Origin: Clostridium sp. DSM 17811
GTDB taxonomy: Bacteria; Bacillota; Clostridia; Clostridiales; Clostridiaceae
Assembly: GCF_018861905.1 (NCBI RefSeq)
Contig: NZ_JAHLDU010000003.1
Location: 186,001-250,000 of the forward strand
Length of the DNA: 64,000 nt
Reading direction: 5' to 3'
This document shows, in pieces, positions 21,085 through 28,483 of the stretch (the stretch's first letter is position 1; the number at the start of each line of letters is the position of its first letter). The notes beneath the pieces are model-generated. The model saw nothing but the letters and a program-made list of their open reading frames with translations, searched no databases and was not told the DNA's origin. The translations under genes were made by a program, and so were the position numbers.

Positions 21085-21138
21085 TTTAAACAGCTAGAGC
21101 CATAAAAGTTATGGGCTAAGGCTGTTTAAATTTTTTTG
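21085..21138 (+). terminator. terminator after the alpha/beta hydrolase
   Basis: TTTAAACAGC pairs with GCTGTTTAAA, with an inner AGCCATAA/TTATGGGCT stem, followed by TTTTTTT. Confidence 0.8.
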
Positions 21139-21293
21139 TAATTTTTAGCCACTCTAATATCTTTTTATGTCTAAACAATGACGTTTCATGTCTTAAATAT
21201 TGAATTGTATATATTTATAAAATATTATATAATAAGTAACAGGTATTTAATTATGTCATTTAATGAAAATATAGTAAAAAGGAGCGGGATGCT

Positions 21294-22181
21294 ATGAAAA
21301 AAAAATTATATTTAATATTTATATTTATTTTTGTGCTCTCTATCGTTGGGTGTTCAAGAGCTACATCCACTACAATAAAAAAGACAAACCCTGTTAAACC
21401 AAGTGTTGTAGCTACACCTGCAATTGTAGCGAAACCTGTAATTGTAGCTAAACCAATTGAAGTCTCTACAATACCTGGGTTTGACAATACTACTGATATT
21501 AAACCTTATGGTAAGAGTATTCCGGTTTTAGAGTACCACTCAATTAGCTATGATAAAGGTAATCCCATTTGTATTCCAATTAAAAAATTTGATGAGCAAA
21601 TGAAATATTTAAAGGATAACGGTTATTATACTATAACACTTACAAATTTGTATGAGTACCTTATGAATAATACTCCAATACCTAGAAAATCGGTAGTCAT
21701 TACTTTTGATGATGGATATGATAATAATTATACCGTTATGTTTCCTATTCTAAAAAAATATAAATTTAAAGCAACAATTTTTGTTATTACTTCACTTACT
21801 GATGTACATAGCAACATGCTAACATCCAAACAGCTTATAGAAATGAATAAATATGGTATAGATATAGAAAGCCATACTGTACATCATGATAATTTGAAAT
21901 CGATTTCTAAGGATAACCAACTAAAAACGTTAATTCAATCTAAAAAGTATCTTGAAAAAACATTAAATAAAACAATAAACTTCTTTGCATATCCTTATGG
22001 TGGGTACAACAAAAGTGCAATTGAGGCATTGAAAGAAGCTGGTTACAAAATGGCTTTCACCACCGAAAAGGGTTGGTCCTCTAAAAAAAATGGTATATTT
22101 TCATTACATAGGGTATGGATAAGTGCTTCAGATAGTAAGAAAGTATTTGAAAGTAAAATTTCTAATCCTAGAATAGATTAA
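21294..22181 (+). CDS. polysaccharide deacetylase lipoprotein
   Basis: 295 aa NodB-homology (CE4) enzyme at the cell surface. The signal peptide ends in a lipobox VLSIVGC with C20. An alanine/valine/proline-rich linker (about 30-65) contains repeats of AKPVIVAKP type. The NodB motifs are VVITFDDGYD (motif 1 with DD), SHTVHHDN (metal HxxxH) and FAYPYGGYN. The probable target is peptidoglycan or exopolysaccharide N-acetyl groups. AAAAGGAGCGGG precedes the ATG. A paralogue lies 5 kb downstream on the other strand. Confidence 0.9.
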   Translation: MKKKLYLIFIFIFVLSIVGCSRATSTTIKKTNPVKPSVVATPAIVAKPVIVAKPIEVSTIPGFDNTTDIKPYGKSIPVLEYHSISYDKGNPICIPIKKFDEQMKYLKDNGYYTITLTNLYEYLMNNTPIPRKSVVITFDDGYDNNYTVMFPILKKYKFKATIFVITSLTDVHSNMLTSKQLIEMNKYGIDIESHTVHHDNLKSISKDNQLKTLIQSKKYLEKTLNKTINFFAYPYGGYNKSAIEALKEAGYKMAFTTEKGWSSKKNGIFSLHRVWISASDSKKVFESKISNPRID

Positions 22182-22233
22182 AGCACTCAACTGATTAACA
22201 GTAAAAGAAGATTTGCAATTATGAGAGGAGAAT

Positions 22234-22273
22234 ATAAATGAACTCCCATTAATTAAAGAGGGAGTTCATTTAT
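22234..22273 (+). terminator. terminator hairpin that contains a ribosome-binding-site-preceded mini ORF
   Basis: The perfect 14-bp arms ATAAATGAACTCCC and GGGAGTTCATTTAT enclose 12 nt. An AGAGGAG lies 8 nt before an ATG in the left arm, giving the four-codon ORF MNSH. The 3' T-run is weak. Confidence 0.6.
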
Positions 22274-22339
22274 AATATTAGAATTACTAAGATAAAAAAT
22301 ATCAACATGATAACATCTTATTATATGCAAATTTGAATA

Positions 22340-22519
22340 TTAATTATTATCTTTATTTTCTAATTTGTCTAAAATAATATCTATCTTTTTCTCCATATTC
22401 TTACTTCTATTAATATAATTTTTTAAAATTTGTATTGCTTTATATATTGCTATTATAATGGCAACGAATATAGCGATGTTAACAAATGTAAAAATAATTG
22501 TTAAAAGGTTAAATTCCAT
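22340..22519 (-). CDS. small single-pass membrane protein, 59 aa
   Basis: ATG 22519 follows AAGGAGGATTTAT, an ideal ribosome binding site, and the ORF ends at TAA 22340. The product begins MEFNLLTIIFTFVNIAIFV, a membrane helix of about 25 residues. A basic juxtamembrane stretch and an amphipathic KKIDIILDKLENK tail follow. I do not recognise a named family with confidence. Its upstream region (22581-22660) is duplicated 315 bp away in front of a dead gene. Confidence 0.7.
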   Translation of the reverse strand: MEFNLLTIIFTFVNIAIFVAIIIAIYKAIQILKNYINRSKNMEKKIDIILDKLENKDNN

Positions 22520-22580
22520 ATAAATCCTCCTTACTATATTGAATAGTTTAATCAGGTTATTTTACAATTTAGACTAACAA

Positions 22581-22660
22581 TATATATTCAATCATATCAT
22601 AATTACCATAAATTAAGTATATTTACGACTTTTTTTAATATGCAATAGCCTCGATATTGA
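22581..22660 (-). repeat. direct repeat copy 1 (promoter region of the 59-aa gene)
   Basis: About 80 bp sharing roughly three quarters of its bases with 22895-22973. Blocks such as ACCATAAATT and CAATAGCCTC are exact. On the minus strand it holds a TATGAT -10-like box. Confidence 0.65.
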
Positions 22661-22677
22661 TGCTTGCGGCTTAATGT

Positions 22678-22884
22678 CTAATTTTTCAATATAATGTTTT
22701 CTTTCTTTCCATTCCATTTAATTGTATAAGTTACATCCTCGTCTTTACTAAAACCGAACCACTGCCACCGCTGTTGCCAAAACTTTTATAACCTTCCTTA
22801 TCAAGTAGTGAACCTGTTGATCCCCCTCCACCAGAAGTGGCTTTTACTTTTCCATCATTTAAATATTTAAATACAATATCAGAA
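22678..22884 (-). pseudogene. remnant of a small secreted or surface protein gene
   Basis: On the minus strand an open frame encodes KVKATSGGGGSTGSLLDKEG and a Gly/Ser-rich stretch. The continuation KDEDVTYTIKWNGKKENI lies in the next frame, so there is a frameshift. No start codon or signal peptide remains. The family is not identified. It is flanked by the two direct repeats. Confidence 0.55.
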
Positions 22885-22894
22885 ATCAAATAAA

Positions 22895-22973
22895 GATATA
22901 TTTAATCATACCATAACTACCATAAATTGTGTATTGTTTCATTTTTAAAGAATGTTCAATAGCCTCAATATGA
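22895..22973 (-). repeat. direct repeat copy 2 (promoter of the dead gene)
   Basis: The diverged partner of 22581-22660 in the same orientation. It lies upstream, on the minus strand, of the remnant at 22678-22884. Confidence 0.65.
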
Positions 22974-23027
22974 AAGTAATATAATTGGGAGTGGTTTGTG
23001 ATAACTAGATATTGAAACTACGTTTAA

Positions 23028-23237
23028 TACGAATTAAAAGAACCTTCATTGTATACAAGTTTAAAAAGGCTTGAATCACAAAAACTTATTGAGTCTTATT
23101 GGGGAAGTGAAAGTCAGGGTGGCAGAAGAAAGTATTATAGGATTACAGAACTAGGTAAAGAAAATTATGAAAAATCGCTTTCAGCTTGGAAGATAGCAAG
23201 AGATTTAATAGATAAACTTATTAAAAGGGAGGGATAA
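23028..23237 (+). pseudogene. PadR family regulator, 5'-truncated and frameshifted
   Basis: The retained part reads YELKEPSLYTSLKRLESQKL, then SESQGGRRKYYRITELGKEN. This is the wing and C-terminal helix of a PadR winged-helix regulator. The first 35 or so residues, including most of the recognition region, are missing. A stop codon lies just before TAC 23028 in this frame, and the likely upstream residues sit in another frame. A TTG at 23049 could still start a 62-aa fragment. It overlaps the next gene by one base (TAATG), the usual PadR/partner arrangement. Confidence 0.7.
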
Positions 23238-23932
23238 TGGGTATGAATAGTTTAAAAAATCATGTTGATAGTATTTTTAGCAAGTATAAATCAAGTAAGC
23301 AGATTAACGAATTGAAATATGAGGTTTTAAGCAACCTTGAGGCAAAAGTTGATGATTTAACTGCAAATGGTATGGATAACAGCGAAGCTATTAAAAAAGC
23401 CAAAGGAAGCATTAACAGCATAGATTACCTTATTGACGGGAACAAAAAAGTATTTATAAATGAATATAATCTTGAATATATACAAATAGCTTTACTTTAT
23501 TCTATAATAGCATGGATAATAACAATACCTGGTTTAATTATTAGAGTAGGATTTATATTGAATATATTTCTATTTATTTGCAGTATTGCAATTGGAATAA
23601 AGTATTTCCTGTTAAACTCAAAAAAAGAATCTGAATATCGTAAGTGTAAATCATTTATTAATATACAATCGGCGTTTAAAGCTAAAAAAATTGCTTGGAT
23701 TATGTGGTTATTGTTTATTGTAGTTTATACTCTGTTTACCACTGCAATTCAGTTTGGAAGTAACATTTGGTTCTCAAGACCCATTAGTATAACAGGGCCA
23801 TATCAATTTGCTAAACTGGCAATAGGATACGGTATTCCGCTTATTTCAATCATAATTCCATTGATTTTTAATTTAGCTCCAAAACTAATATTAAAATATG
23901 AGGTGGGTGAAGACAATGAAAACGAGGAATAA
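23237..23932 (+). CDS. PadR-partner membrane protein with permease-prefix-type N-terminus
   Basis: 231 aa. The N-terminal soluble helical segment (about 1-70: ELKYEVLSNLEAKVDDLTANGMDNSEAIKKAK) matches the permease prefix/DUF1700-like domain that accompanies PadR regulators. Four hydrophobic segments follow at about 78-100, 103-122, 148-170 and 190-215. ATG 23237 overlaps the PadR stop and follows AAGGGAGGG, implying translational coupling. Such pairs are membrane stress or anti-sigma-like modules in other Firmicutes, but the precise role is unknown. Confidence 0.72.
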   Translation: MGMNSLKNHVDSIFSKYKSSKQINELKYEVLSNLEAKVDDLTANGMDNSEAIKKAKGSINSIDYLIDGNKKVFINEYNLEYIQIALLYSIIAWIITIPGLIIRVGFILNIFLFICSIAIGIKYFLLNSKKESEYRKCKSFINIQSAFKAKKIAWIMWLLFIVVYTLFTTAIQFGSNIWFSRPISITGPYQFAKLAIGYGIPLISIIIPLIFNLAPKLILKYEVGEDNENEE

Positions 23933-24473
23933 TATAATAATTGGTTTAGCAATAATGGGGATAGTTTTATTTGGACTGGTTCAGTTTATTGTTATACCAA
24001 AGAATAATCAAAAAAATAGTCGGTATATGGTTAATCAGCAAAATCCTATAACACACGACATAAATAATGTTCTAAAGTATAGAAATAAATATATGGGTAA
24101 TTCGAGCAATATAACTAATCTATTTCACAAATTGCCATTAAGTAATATTAAAATGTCTTTTGAGTTATTTCCAAATAAGTTAACAGCAGAAGTGAATTAC
24201 AAGGATACTATAGCAGATATTAATGAGAATAATGTGAATAAAGCTTTGATATACAATTCTACTGTTGCATTTGCTCTAATTGATAATCTTCAAGTAATAA
24301 ATTATAAATTTACTGGATCAACATGTAAAGTTTCGCGCTTGGATGTTGAAAAGTGGTATGGGCGAGACTTAACGGGTTTATTAAAAAAAGAGGAATGGAA
24401 AAGTAAAGTACAGGATAAGCTTGAAGATAGCAACTACGTTAACGATTGTATAAAAGCAGTATTGATGAAGTAA
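23916..24473 (+). CDS. DUF4825-like membrane-anchored protein
   Basis: 185 aa from ATG 23916. The earlier in-frame ATG 23898 is rejected because AGGTGGG at 23901-23907 is spaced for 23916. An N-terminal membrane anchor (about 7-26) is followed by an extracytoplasmic domain. Its motifs (DINNVLKYRNKYMGNSSNI, LIDNLQVINYKFTG, and the C-terminal VEKWYGRDL) resemble DUF4825 as I remember it. The gene overlaps the 3' end of the preceding one by 17 nt, so they are one operon. Function is unknown. Confidence 0.7.
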   Translation: MKTRNNIIIGLAIMGIVLFGLVQFIVIPKNNQKNSRYMVNQQNPITHDINNVLKYRNKYMGNSSNITNLFHKLPLSNIKMSFELFPNKLTAEVNYKDTIADINENNVNKALIYNSTVAFALIDNLQVINYKFTGSTCKVSRLDVEKWYGRDLTGLLKKEEWKSKVQDKLEDSNYVNDCIKAVLMK

Positions 24474-24537
24474 TAACTATCTTAAGGGGTTCGATACGAA
24501 GTTATTTCAGAAAAAGACAGTAGAAGGGGGTTATTAT

Positions 24538-24813
24538 ATGATGAAAAAGAGAAATATTATAATAGGTGGATTGTTAATTATTGTGTTAACTTTTTTTATT
24601 ACCGATTTTTGTTTAGAAAAAGCAAACAAATCTCCTGTTTTTGCAATTCCAATGGTAATGTACAAAGATGGAGGATCCATTGAATACTATGGTTTGGGCT
24701 ATAAGGTAATAAAATATTCTAATCTAACTGGCTCGGAGATAAAAATGGATTTCGGTACGTGGTTTATGAAATTTTCACCACCTAAATATAAGATTACTCA
24801 ATTCAAAAAATAG
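24538..24813 (+). CDS. small membrane-anchored protein, 91 aa
   Basis: An N-terminal membrane segment (about 6-22) precedes a conserved-looking core: YKDGGSIEYYGLGYKVIKY and FGTWFMKFS. Similar small proteins occur in Firmicutes next to sensor or stress genes, but I cannot name a characterised family. Tandem ATG codons at 24538 and 24541 follow AGAAGGGGG. It is 64 nt after the DUF4825-like gene and 68 nt before the MutS-like gene, so probably the same operon. Confidence 0.65.
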   Translation: MMKKRNIIIGGLLIIVLTFFITDFCLEKANKSPVFAIPMVMYKDGGSIEYYGLGYKVIKYSNLTGSEIKMDFGTWFMKFSPPKYKITQFKK

Positions 24814-24881
24814 AGTGTTTAATATTTATGAGAAATTGGTGTATGTTGCACATTATTATGTATTGATTGGGGGGATATGCT

Positions 24882-26765
24882 TTGATAACAGCGCTAGAAA
24901 AATATAAAAGGAGAAATGCTCGATATAACCTACTACTTAAGAAGCAACAGAAAGGTATAAATAATATAAGCAGCTTACGACTTGTTATTTTTGTACTCGT
25001 ACTTGTAATTTTAATAGAAACATATAGACTGAAAAGGTTTTACTTATTTGAGATAGTGATTTTAATTGCAACTGTTTTGTTTTGTTACTTAGCCTATTTA
25101 CAAAAAAACACAGAGAACAGGAAAAAGTATACCACTGCATTATGTGAAATAAATGAAACTTCCATAAAGAGATTAAGGGGTGACTGGATACACTTTGAAG
25201 ATACCGGTGAAGATTTTATAGATGAAAATCATAATTATTCATATGATCTTGATATTTTTGGTAAAGGATCTTTATTTCAATGGATAAATGGAGCCTATAC
25301 TTATATTGGAAGACAAAGGCTTAAAGAAATATTTACGGAAAAGCCTCAAAATGAACAAAACATATATGATAGACAATCAGCAGTTAAAGAACTTGAGCAG
25401 AAAGTATATTTTAGACAAAAACTTGAGTTAAAAGGAAAGATAATGCTCAACAACAAACAAAATCCTAAAGAACTTTTTTTATGGTCAAAAAAAATAAGTA
25501 ATCATATATTAAAAAATGGAGTAGTTTGGTTTTTAAGATCTCTTTCTATGATAACCACAATAACCACCTTAACAGTACTAGTTAGAATAATTTATTATAT
25601 AATATCTGCTTTATTTGGTATTAATAAAAGTGCACCAAAAATATTTTATTTGATTCCGTACTACATTCCTGTTTTTTTAATCATAATTCAATGTATTATT
25701 CTAAGGATAAAGAGAGAAGATAGAATGGAAACTTTAAATATGGCTGAAAAATATAACGATGACATAAAAACATATAAAAATATGCTTAGGCATATAGAAA
25801 AACATAAATTCAAGTCAAAGTATATTATGAATTTGTGTAAAACTCTTTATGATAAAGATGGAAAAAGTGCATCAAAACAGATAGGTGATTTTTCTGGAAT
25901 CTGTGAAGTTATTGCCGATAGGCGTAATATGATATATCCCATTTTAAATTCGATTTTCATGATAGAATATCACTGGATTATTTCTATCGAAAAGTGGAAG
26001 ATAAAATATGGAAACAATTTTGAAGGCTGGATTAATACAATAGGGGAATTAGAAGCTTTATGTAGTATTGCAGTTATAAAACACGATAATCCTTATTGGA
26101 GTATGCCTAATATTGTAACTGGACCATCAAAGATTATTGCTAAAAGTATGGGCCACCCTCTTTTAGGGGAAAACAGGGTATGTAATAATTTAAAAGTGGA
26201 AGCGCCATATTCAGTTATGCTTATAACAGGTTCTAATATGTCTGGTAAGAGTACATTTATGAGAACTGTTGGAATAAATATTGTATTAGCATATGCCGGA
26301 GCTCCTGTATGTGCAGATCAATTTTGTTGTACTATTATGGATTTCTATAGCTGTATGAGGGTAAGTGATAATCTAGGACAAAGTATATCTTCTTTTTATG
26401 CAGAAATATTAAAAATTAAAAATATCGTTAAGGCTTCAAAAGAAGGAAAACAAGTGCTATTTCTATTAGATGAAATCTTTAAAGGTACCAATTCAAGGGA
26501 TAGGCACACTGGAGCTATGATTTTGGTAAAACAATTAAGTAAAACTGGAAATTTAGGATTTGTATCCACTCATGATTTAGAGTTAGCTGAAATGGAGAAT
26601 CATAGAAATTCAAAAGTTAAAAACTATTATTTTTCTGAATATTATAAAAAAAATGAAATTTACTTTGATTATAAATTAAAAATTGGTATTTCACCTACAA
26701 GAAATGCGATATATTTAATGAGATTAGCTGGTATTGAAGTAAAAGAAATTAATGGGATAAAGTAA
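24882..26765 (+). CDS. membrane-anchored MutS-family ATPase
   Basis: 627 aa from TTG 24882. The GGGGGGA at 24870-24876 is the ribosome binding site, so the TTG at 24867 that would include it is rejected. There are hydrophobic segments near 38-55 and 62-80, then again near 215-240 and 255-275. The C-terminal third is a MutS domain V ATPase: Walker A GSNMSGKST near 450, Walker B LLDEIFKGTNSRD near 530, and STHDLEL. There is no mismatch-binding FYE domain. It is unlike the canonical MutS encoded 9 kb upstream and probably acts at the membrane. Role unknown. Confidence 0.82.
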   Translation: MITALEKYKRRNARYNLLLKKQQKGINNISSLRLVIFVLVLVILIETYRLKRFYLFEIVILIATVLFCYLAYLQKNTENRKKYTTALCEINETSIKRLRGDWIHFEDTGEDFIDENHNYSYDLDIFGKGSLFQWINGAYTYIGRQRLKEIFTEKPQNEQNIYDRQSAVKELEQKVYFRQKLELKGKIMLNNKQNPKELFLWSKKISNHILKNGVVWFLRSLSMITTITTLTVLVRIIYYIISALFGINKSAPKIFYLIPYYIPVFLIIIQCIILRIKREDRMETLNMAEKYNDDIKTYKNMLRHIEKHKFKSKYIMNLCKTLYDKDGKSASKQIGDFSGICEVIADRRNMIYPILNSIFMIEYHWIISIEKWKIKYGNNFEGWINTIGELEALCSIAVIKHDNPYWSMPNIVTGPSKIIAKSMGHPLLGENRVCNNLKVEAPYSVMLITGSNMSGKSTFMRTVGINIVLAYAGAPVCADQFCCTIMDFYSCMRVSDNLGQSISSFYAEILKIKNIVKASKEGKQVLFLLDEIFKGTNSRDRHTGAMILVKQLSKTGNLGFVSTHDLELAEMENHRNSKVKNYYFSEYYKKNEIYFDYKLKIGISPTRNAIYLMRLAGIEVKEINGIK

Positions 26766-26944
26766 TGATAAATTATAAGTGAGTTGTACCATTTATTACC
26801 TAACATGTTATGATTTTTATTGATTATTTTAAAGCAACTAAAAGGGTAAGAATATAAAAAATTCACGATAACTGTATATAATAGCAATTAATATTATTTT
26901 AAATGATTTTAACTAAGTAAACGTATTATCGTCAATTTGAATAT

Positions 26945-26974
26945 TTGCTAAGCTATTATATGTCATAGTATAAT
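26945..26974 (+). promoter_or_regulatory. candidate sigma-A promoter for the 54-aa ORF
   Basis: TTGCTA (26945-26950), an 18-nt spacer, and TATAAT (26969-26974). It is the only clear feature of the 265-bp gap after the MutS-like gene. Confidence 0.5.
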
Positions 26975-27030
26975 TTTATCTTAGGTTAAAAATTAAAATT
27001 ATGAGACGTTTTAGGAGATGAAAGAATTAT

Positions 27031-27195
27031 ATGGGATCAGATATTATAGTAGGAGTTATAGGCAGTGCTTTAATAGCAATGGGAATAATGGGATTTATAA
27101 AAGAAATGACATTACTAAAGATAGAATGTGAAGGAACAAAGATAAAAAATGAAAAAACGAACACATGTAATTGGCCAAAAATATTATCTGTATAA
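27031..27195 (+). CDS. small membrane protein, 54 aa
   Basis: The ATG 27031 ORF begins MGSDIIVGVIGSALIAMGIM, one membrane helix, then a charged tail with two cysteines. An AGGAG lies 13 nt upstream, rather far. A promoter-like element precedes it and a strong terminator starts 12 nt after the stop, which supports a real short transcript. Family not recognised. Confidence 0.5.
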   Translation: MGSDIIVGVIGSALIAMGIMGFIKEMTLLKIECEGTKIKNEKTNTCNWPKILSV

Positions 27196-27206
27196 TAGTT
27201 TCAAGT

Positions 27207-27238
27207 AAAAAAGTTTAGCGATTACGCTAAACTTTTTT
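27207..27238. terminator. bidirectional terminator
   Basis: AAAAAAGTTTAGCG and CGCTAAACTTTTTT pair perfectly over 14 bp around ATTA. It serves the 54-aa ORF and the convergent deacetylase. Confidence 0.9.
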
Positions 27239-27249
27239 ATTTTTTATAA

Positions 27250-28029
27250 CTATAGTAAGTATGTATTGATATGCCACATTAATTGTTTACCATATTCAAG
27301 CTTGTGTTTTAGAGTTTTTAAGTTGTCTGACGGACCCATGTATATCCTATTTATTTTATATGGGTTATCTAATCTTGAAGTGAATCCCTCATTTGTGGTT
27401 AGTCCTAAGTTGCATCCTGCTGCATGGGCTGCTTTAATTGTATTAGTATTATACGAACCACATGGATATGCCAAATACATCACTTTTCTTCCTAATAATT
27501 TTTCTAATGATGTTTTTGCAGCTCTTATTGCATTTAGTTGTTTTGCATAGGGTAAGCTGCCCAAATTTTCATGCCAATCTGTATGACTTTCTACTCTAAA
27601 TCCGTTAATATCCATCTCTAGTAGTTGTTTAGCATTCATTGAATCAGATGTCCTGCCTATTTCATGAGATATCATAAATAGCGTAGCCTTTTGTTTATTC
27701 GCCTTTAATATAGGATATGCTAATTTATAATTACTTATATATCCATCATCAAATGTTATTAAAACTGATTTCGCGGGTAATATAATTTTTTTAGACATGC
27801 TAGCGTAAAATTGGTCCATTGTTATCGTAGTATAGCCATTTGTTTTTAGATAGTTCATTTGTGAACGGAATGCTGATTGTAAAACTGTTAAATTATTTGT
27901 TTTATGAGAGTCAGTTGTTAACATGTGATACATAAACACTGGTATTTGTTGAGTTTGTGTCTTGGCAGGTGCTATTTTACAACTTAAAATTATTATTAAT
28001 GTTAATACAAAAGCTATTTTGTTTTTCAT
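27250..28029 (-). CDS. secreted polysaccharide deacetylase
   Basis: 259 aa CE4 enzyme with a signal peptide (about 1-24, with a cleavage-like APAKT site and no clear lipobox). The NodB motifs are VLITFDDGY, SHTDWHEN and YLAYPCGSYNTN. It is a paralogue of the lipoprotein at 21294, sharing layout and the final GLTTNEGF-type motif, but lacks the proline-rich linker. TTGGAGGTAACTT precedes the ATG. Expected substrate: cell-wall or capsular N-acetyl sugars. Confidence 0.9.
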   Translation of the reverse strand: MKNKIAFVLTLIIILSCKIAPAKTQTQQIPVFMYHMLTTDSHKTNNLTVLQSAFRSQMNYLKTNGYTTITMDQFYASMSKKIILPAKSVLITFDDGYISNYKLAYPILKANKQKATLFMISHEIGRTSDSMNAKQLLEMDINGFRVESHTDWHENLGSLPYAKQLNAIRAAKTSLEKLLGRKVMYLAYPCGSYNTNTIKAAHAAGCNLGLTTNEGFTSRLDNPYKINRIYMGPSDNLKTLKHKLEYGKQLMWHINTYLL

Positions 28030-28189
28030 AAGTTACCTCCAATATATCTTTAGTTTCTTTACGCAAACTACAGTTTAGCCTTACGTATATAATAGGCTTG
28101 TCCACGTTTTTGTTTTGGTCAAATACACAATTCAATTCAAGGACCCCACTTTTATTCTTTAACGCGACAATAAGTTTATTTTCTTTCAT
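27977..28189 (-). CDS. doubtful small ORF overlapping the deacetylase start
   Basis: 70 codons starting MKENKLIVALKNKSGVLELN, preceded by AAAAGG. The first 50 codons are upstream of the deacetylase; the last 17 overlap its signal peptide in another frame. It could be a real short gene, a translated leader, or a remnant whose original C-terminus is lost. No family recognised. Confidence 0.3.
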   Translation of the reverse strand: MKENKLIVALKNKSGVLELNCVFDQNKNVDKPIIYVRLNCSLRKETKDILEVTYEKQNSFCININNNFKL

Positions 28190-28483
28190 GGTTGCCTTTT
28201 CTACATATTATTAAAACTAGTCAACTCCAATTCTTTATTATACATCTAAATATGGAGTTGTATTGTAATAATATGTCGTGATTAGCGATAATCATTCTAC
28301 AAATTTCGACATTGCATCCAATGTGAAACAAAATGTAGTTTATAGAAAAGACCTATAGATTAATAATGATGATAAAATGAATTCTAAATTCTTGATATGA
28401 CCCATTGATACTAGGAAGTGAAACTGATATTATTAAAATTGAGAGAAACGCAATTATTTTTGCAGTTTTGGAGGGAAATGAAA

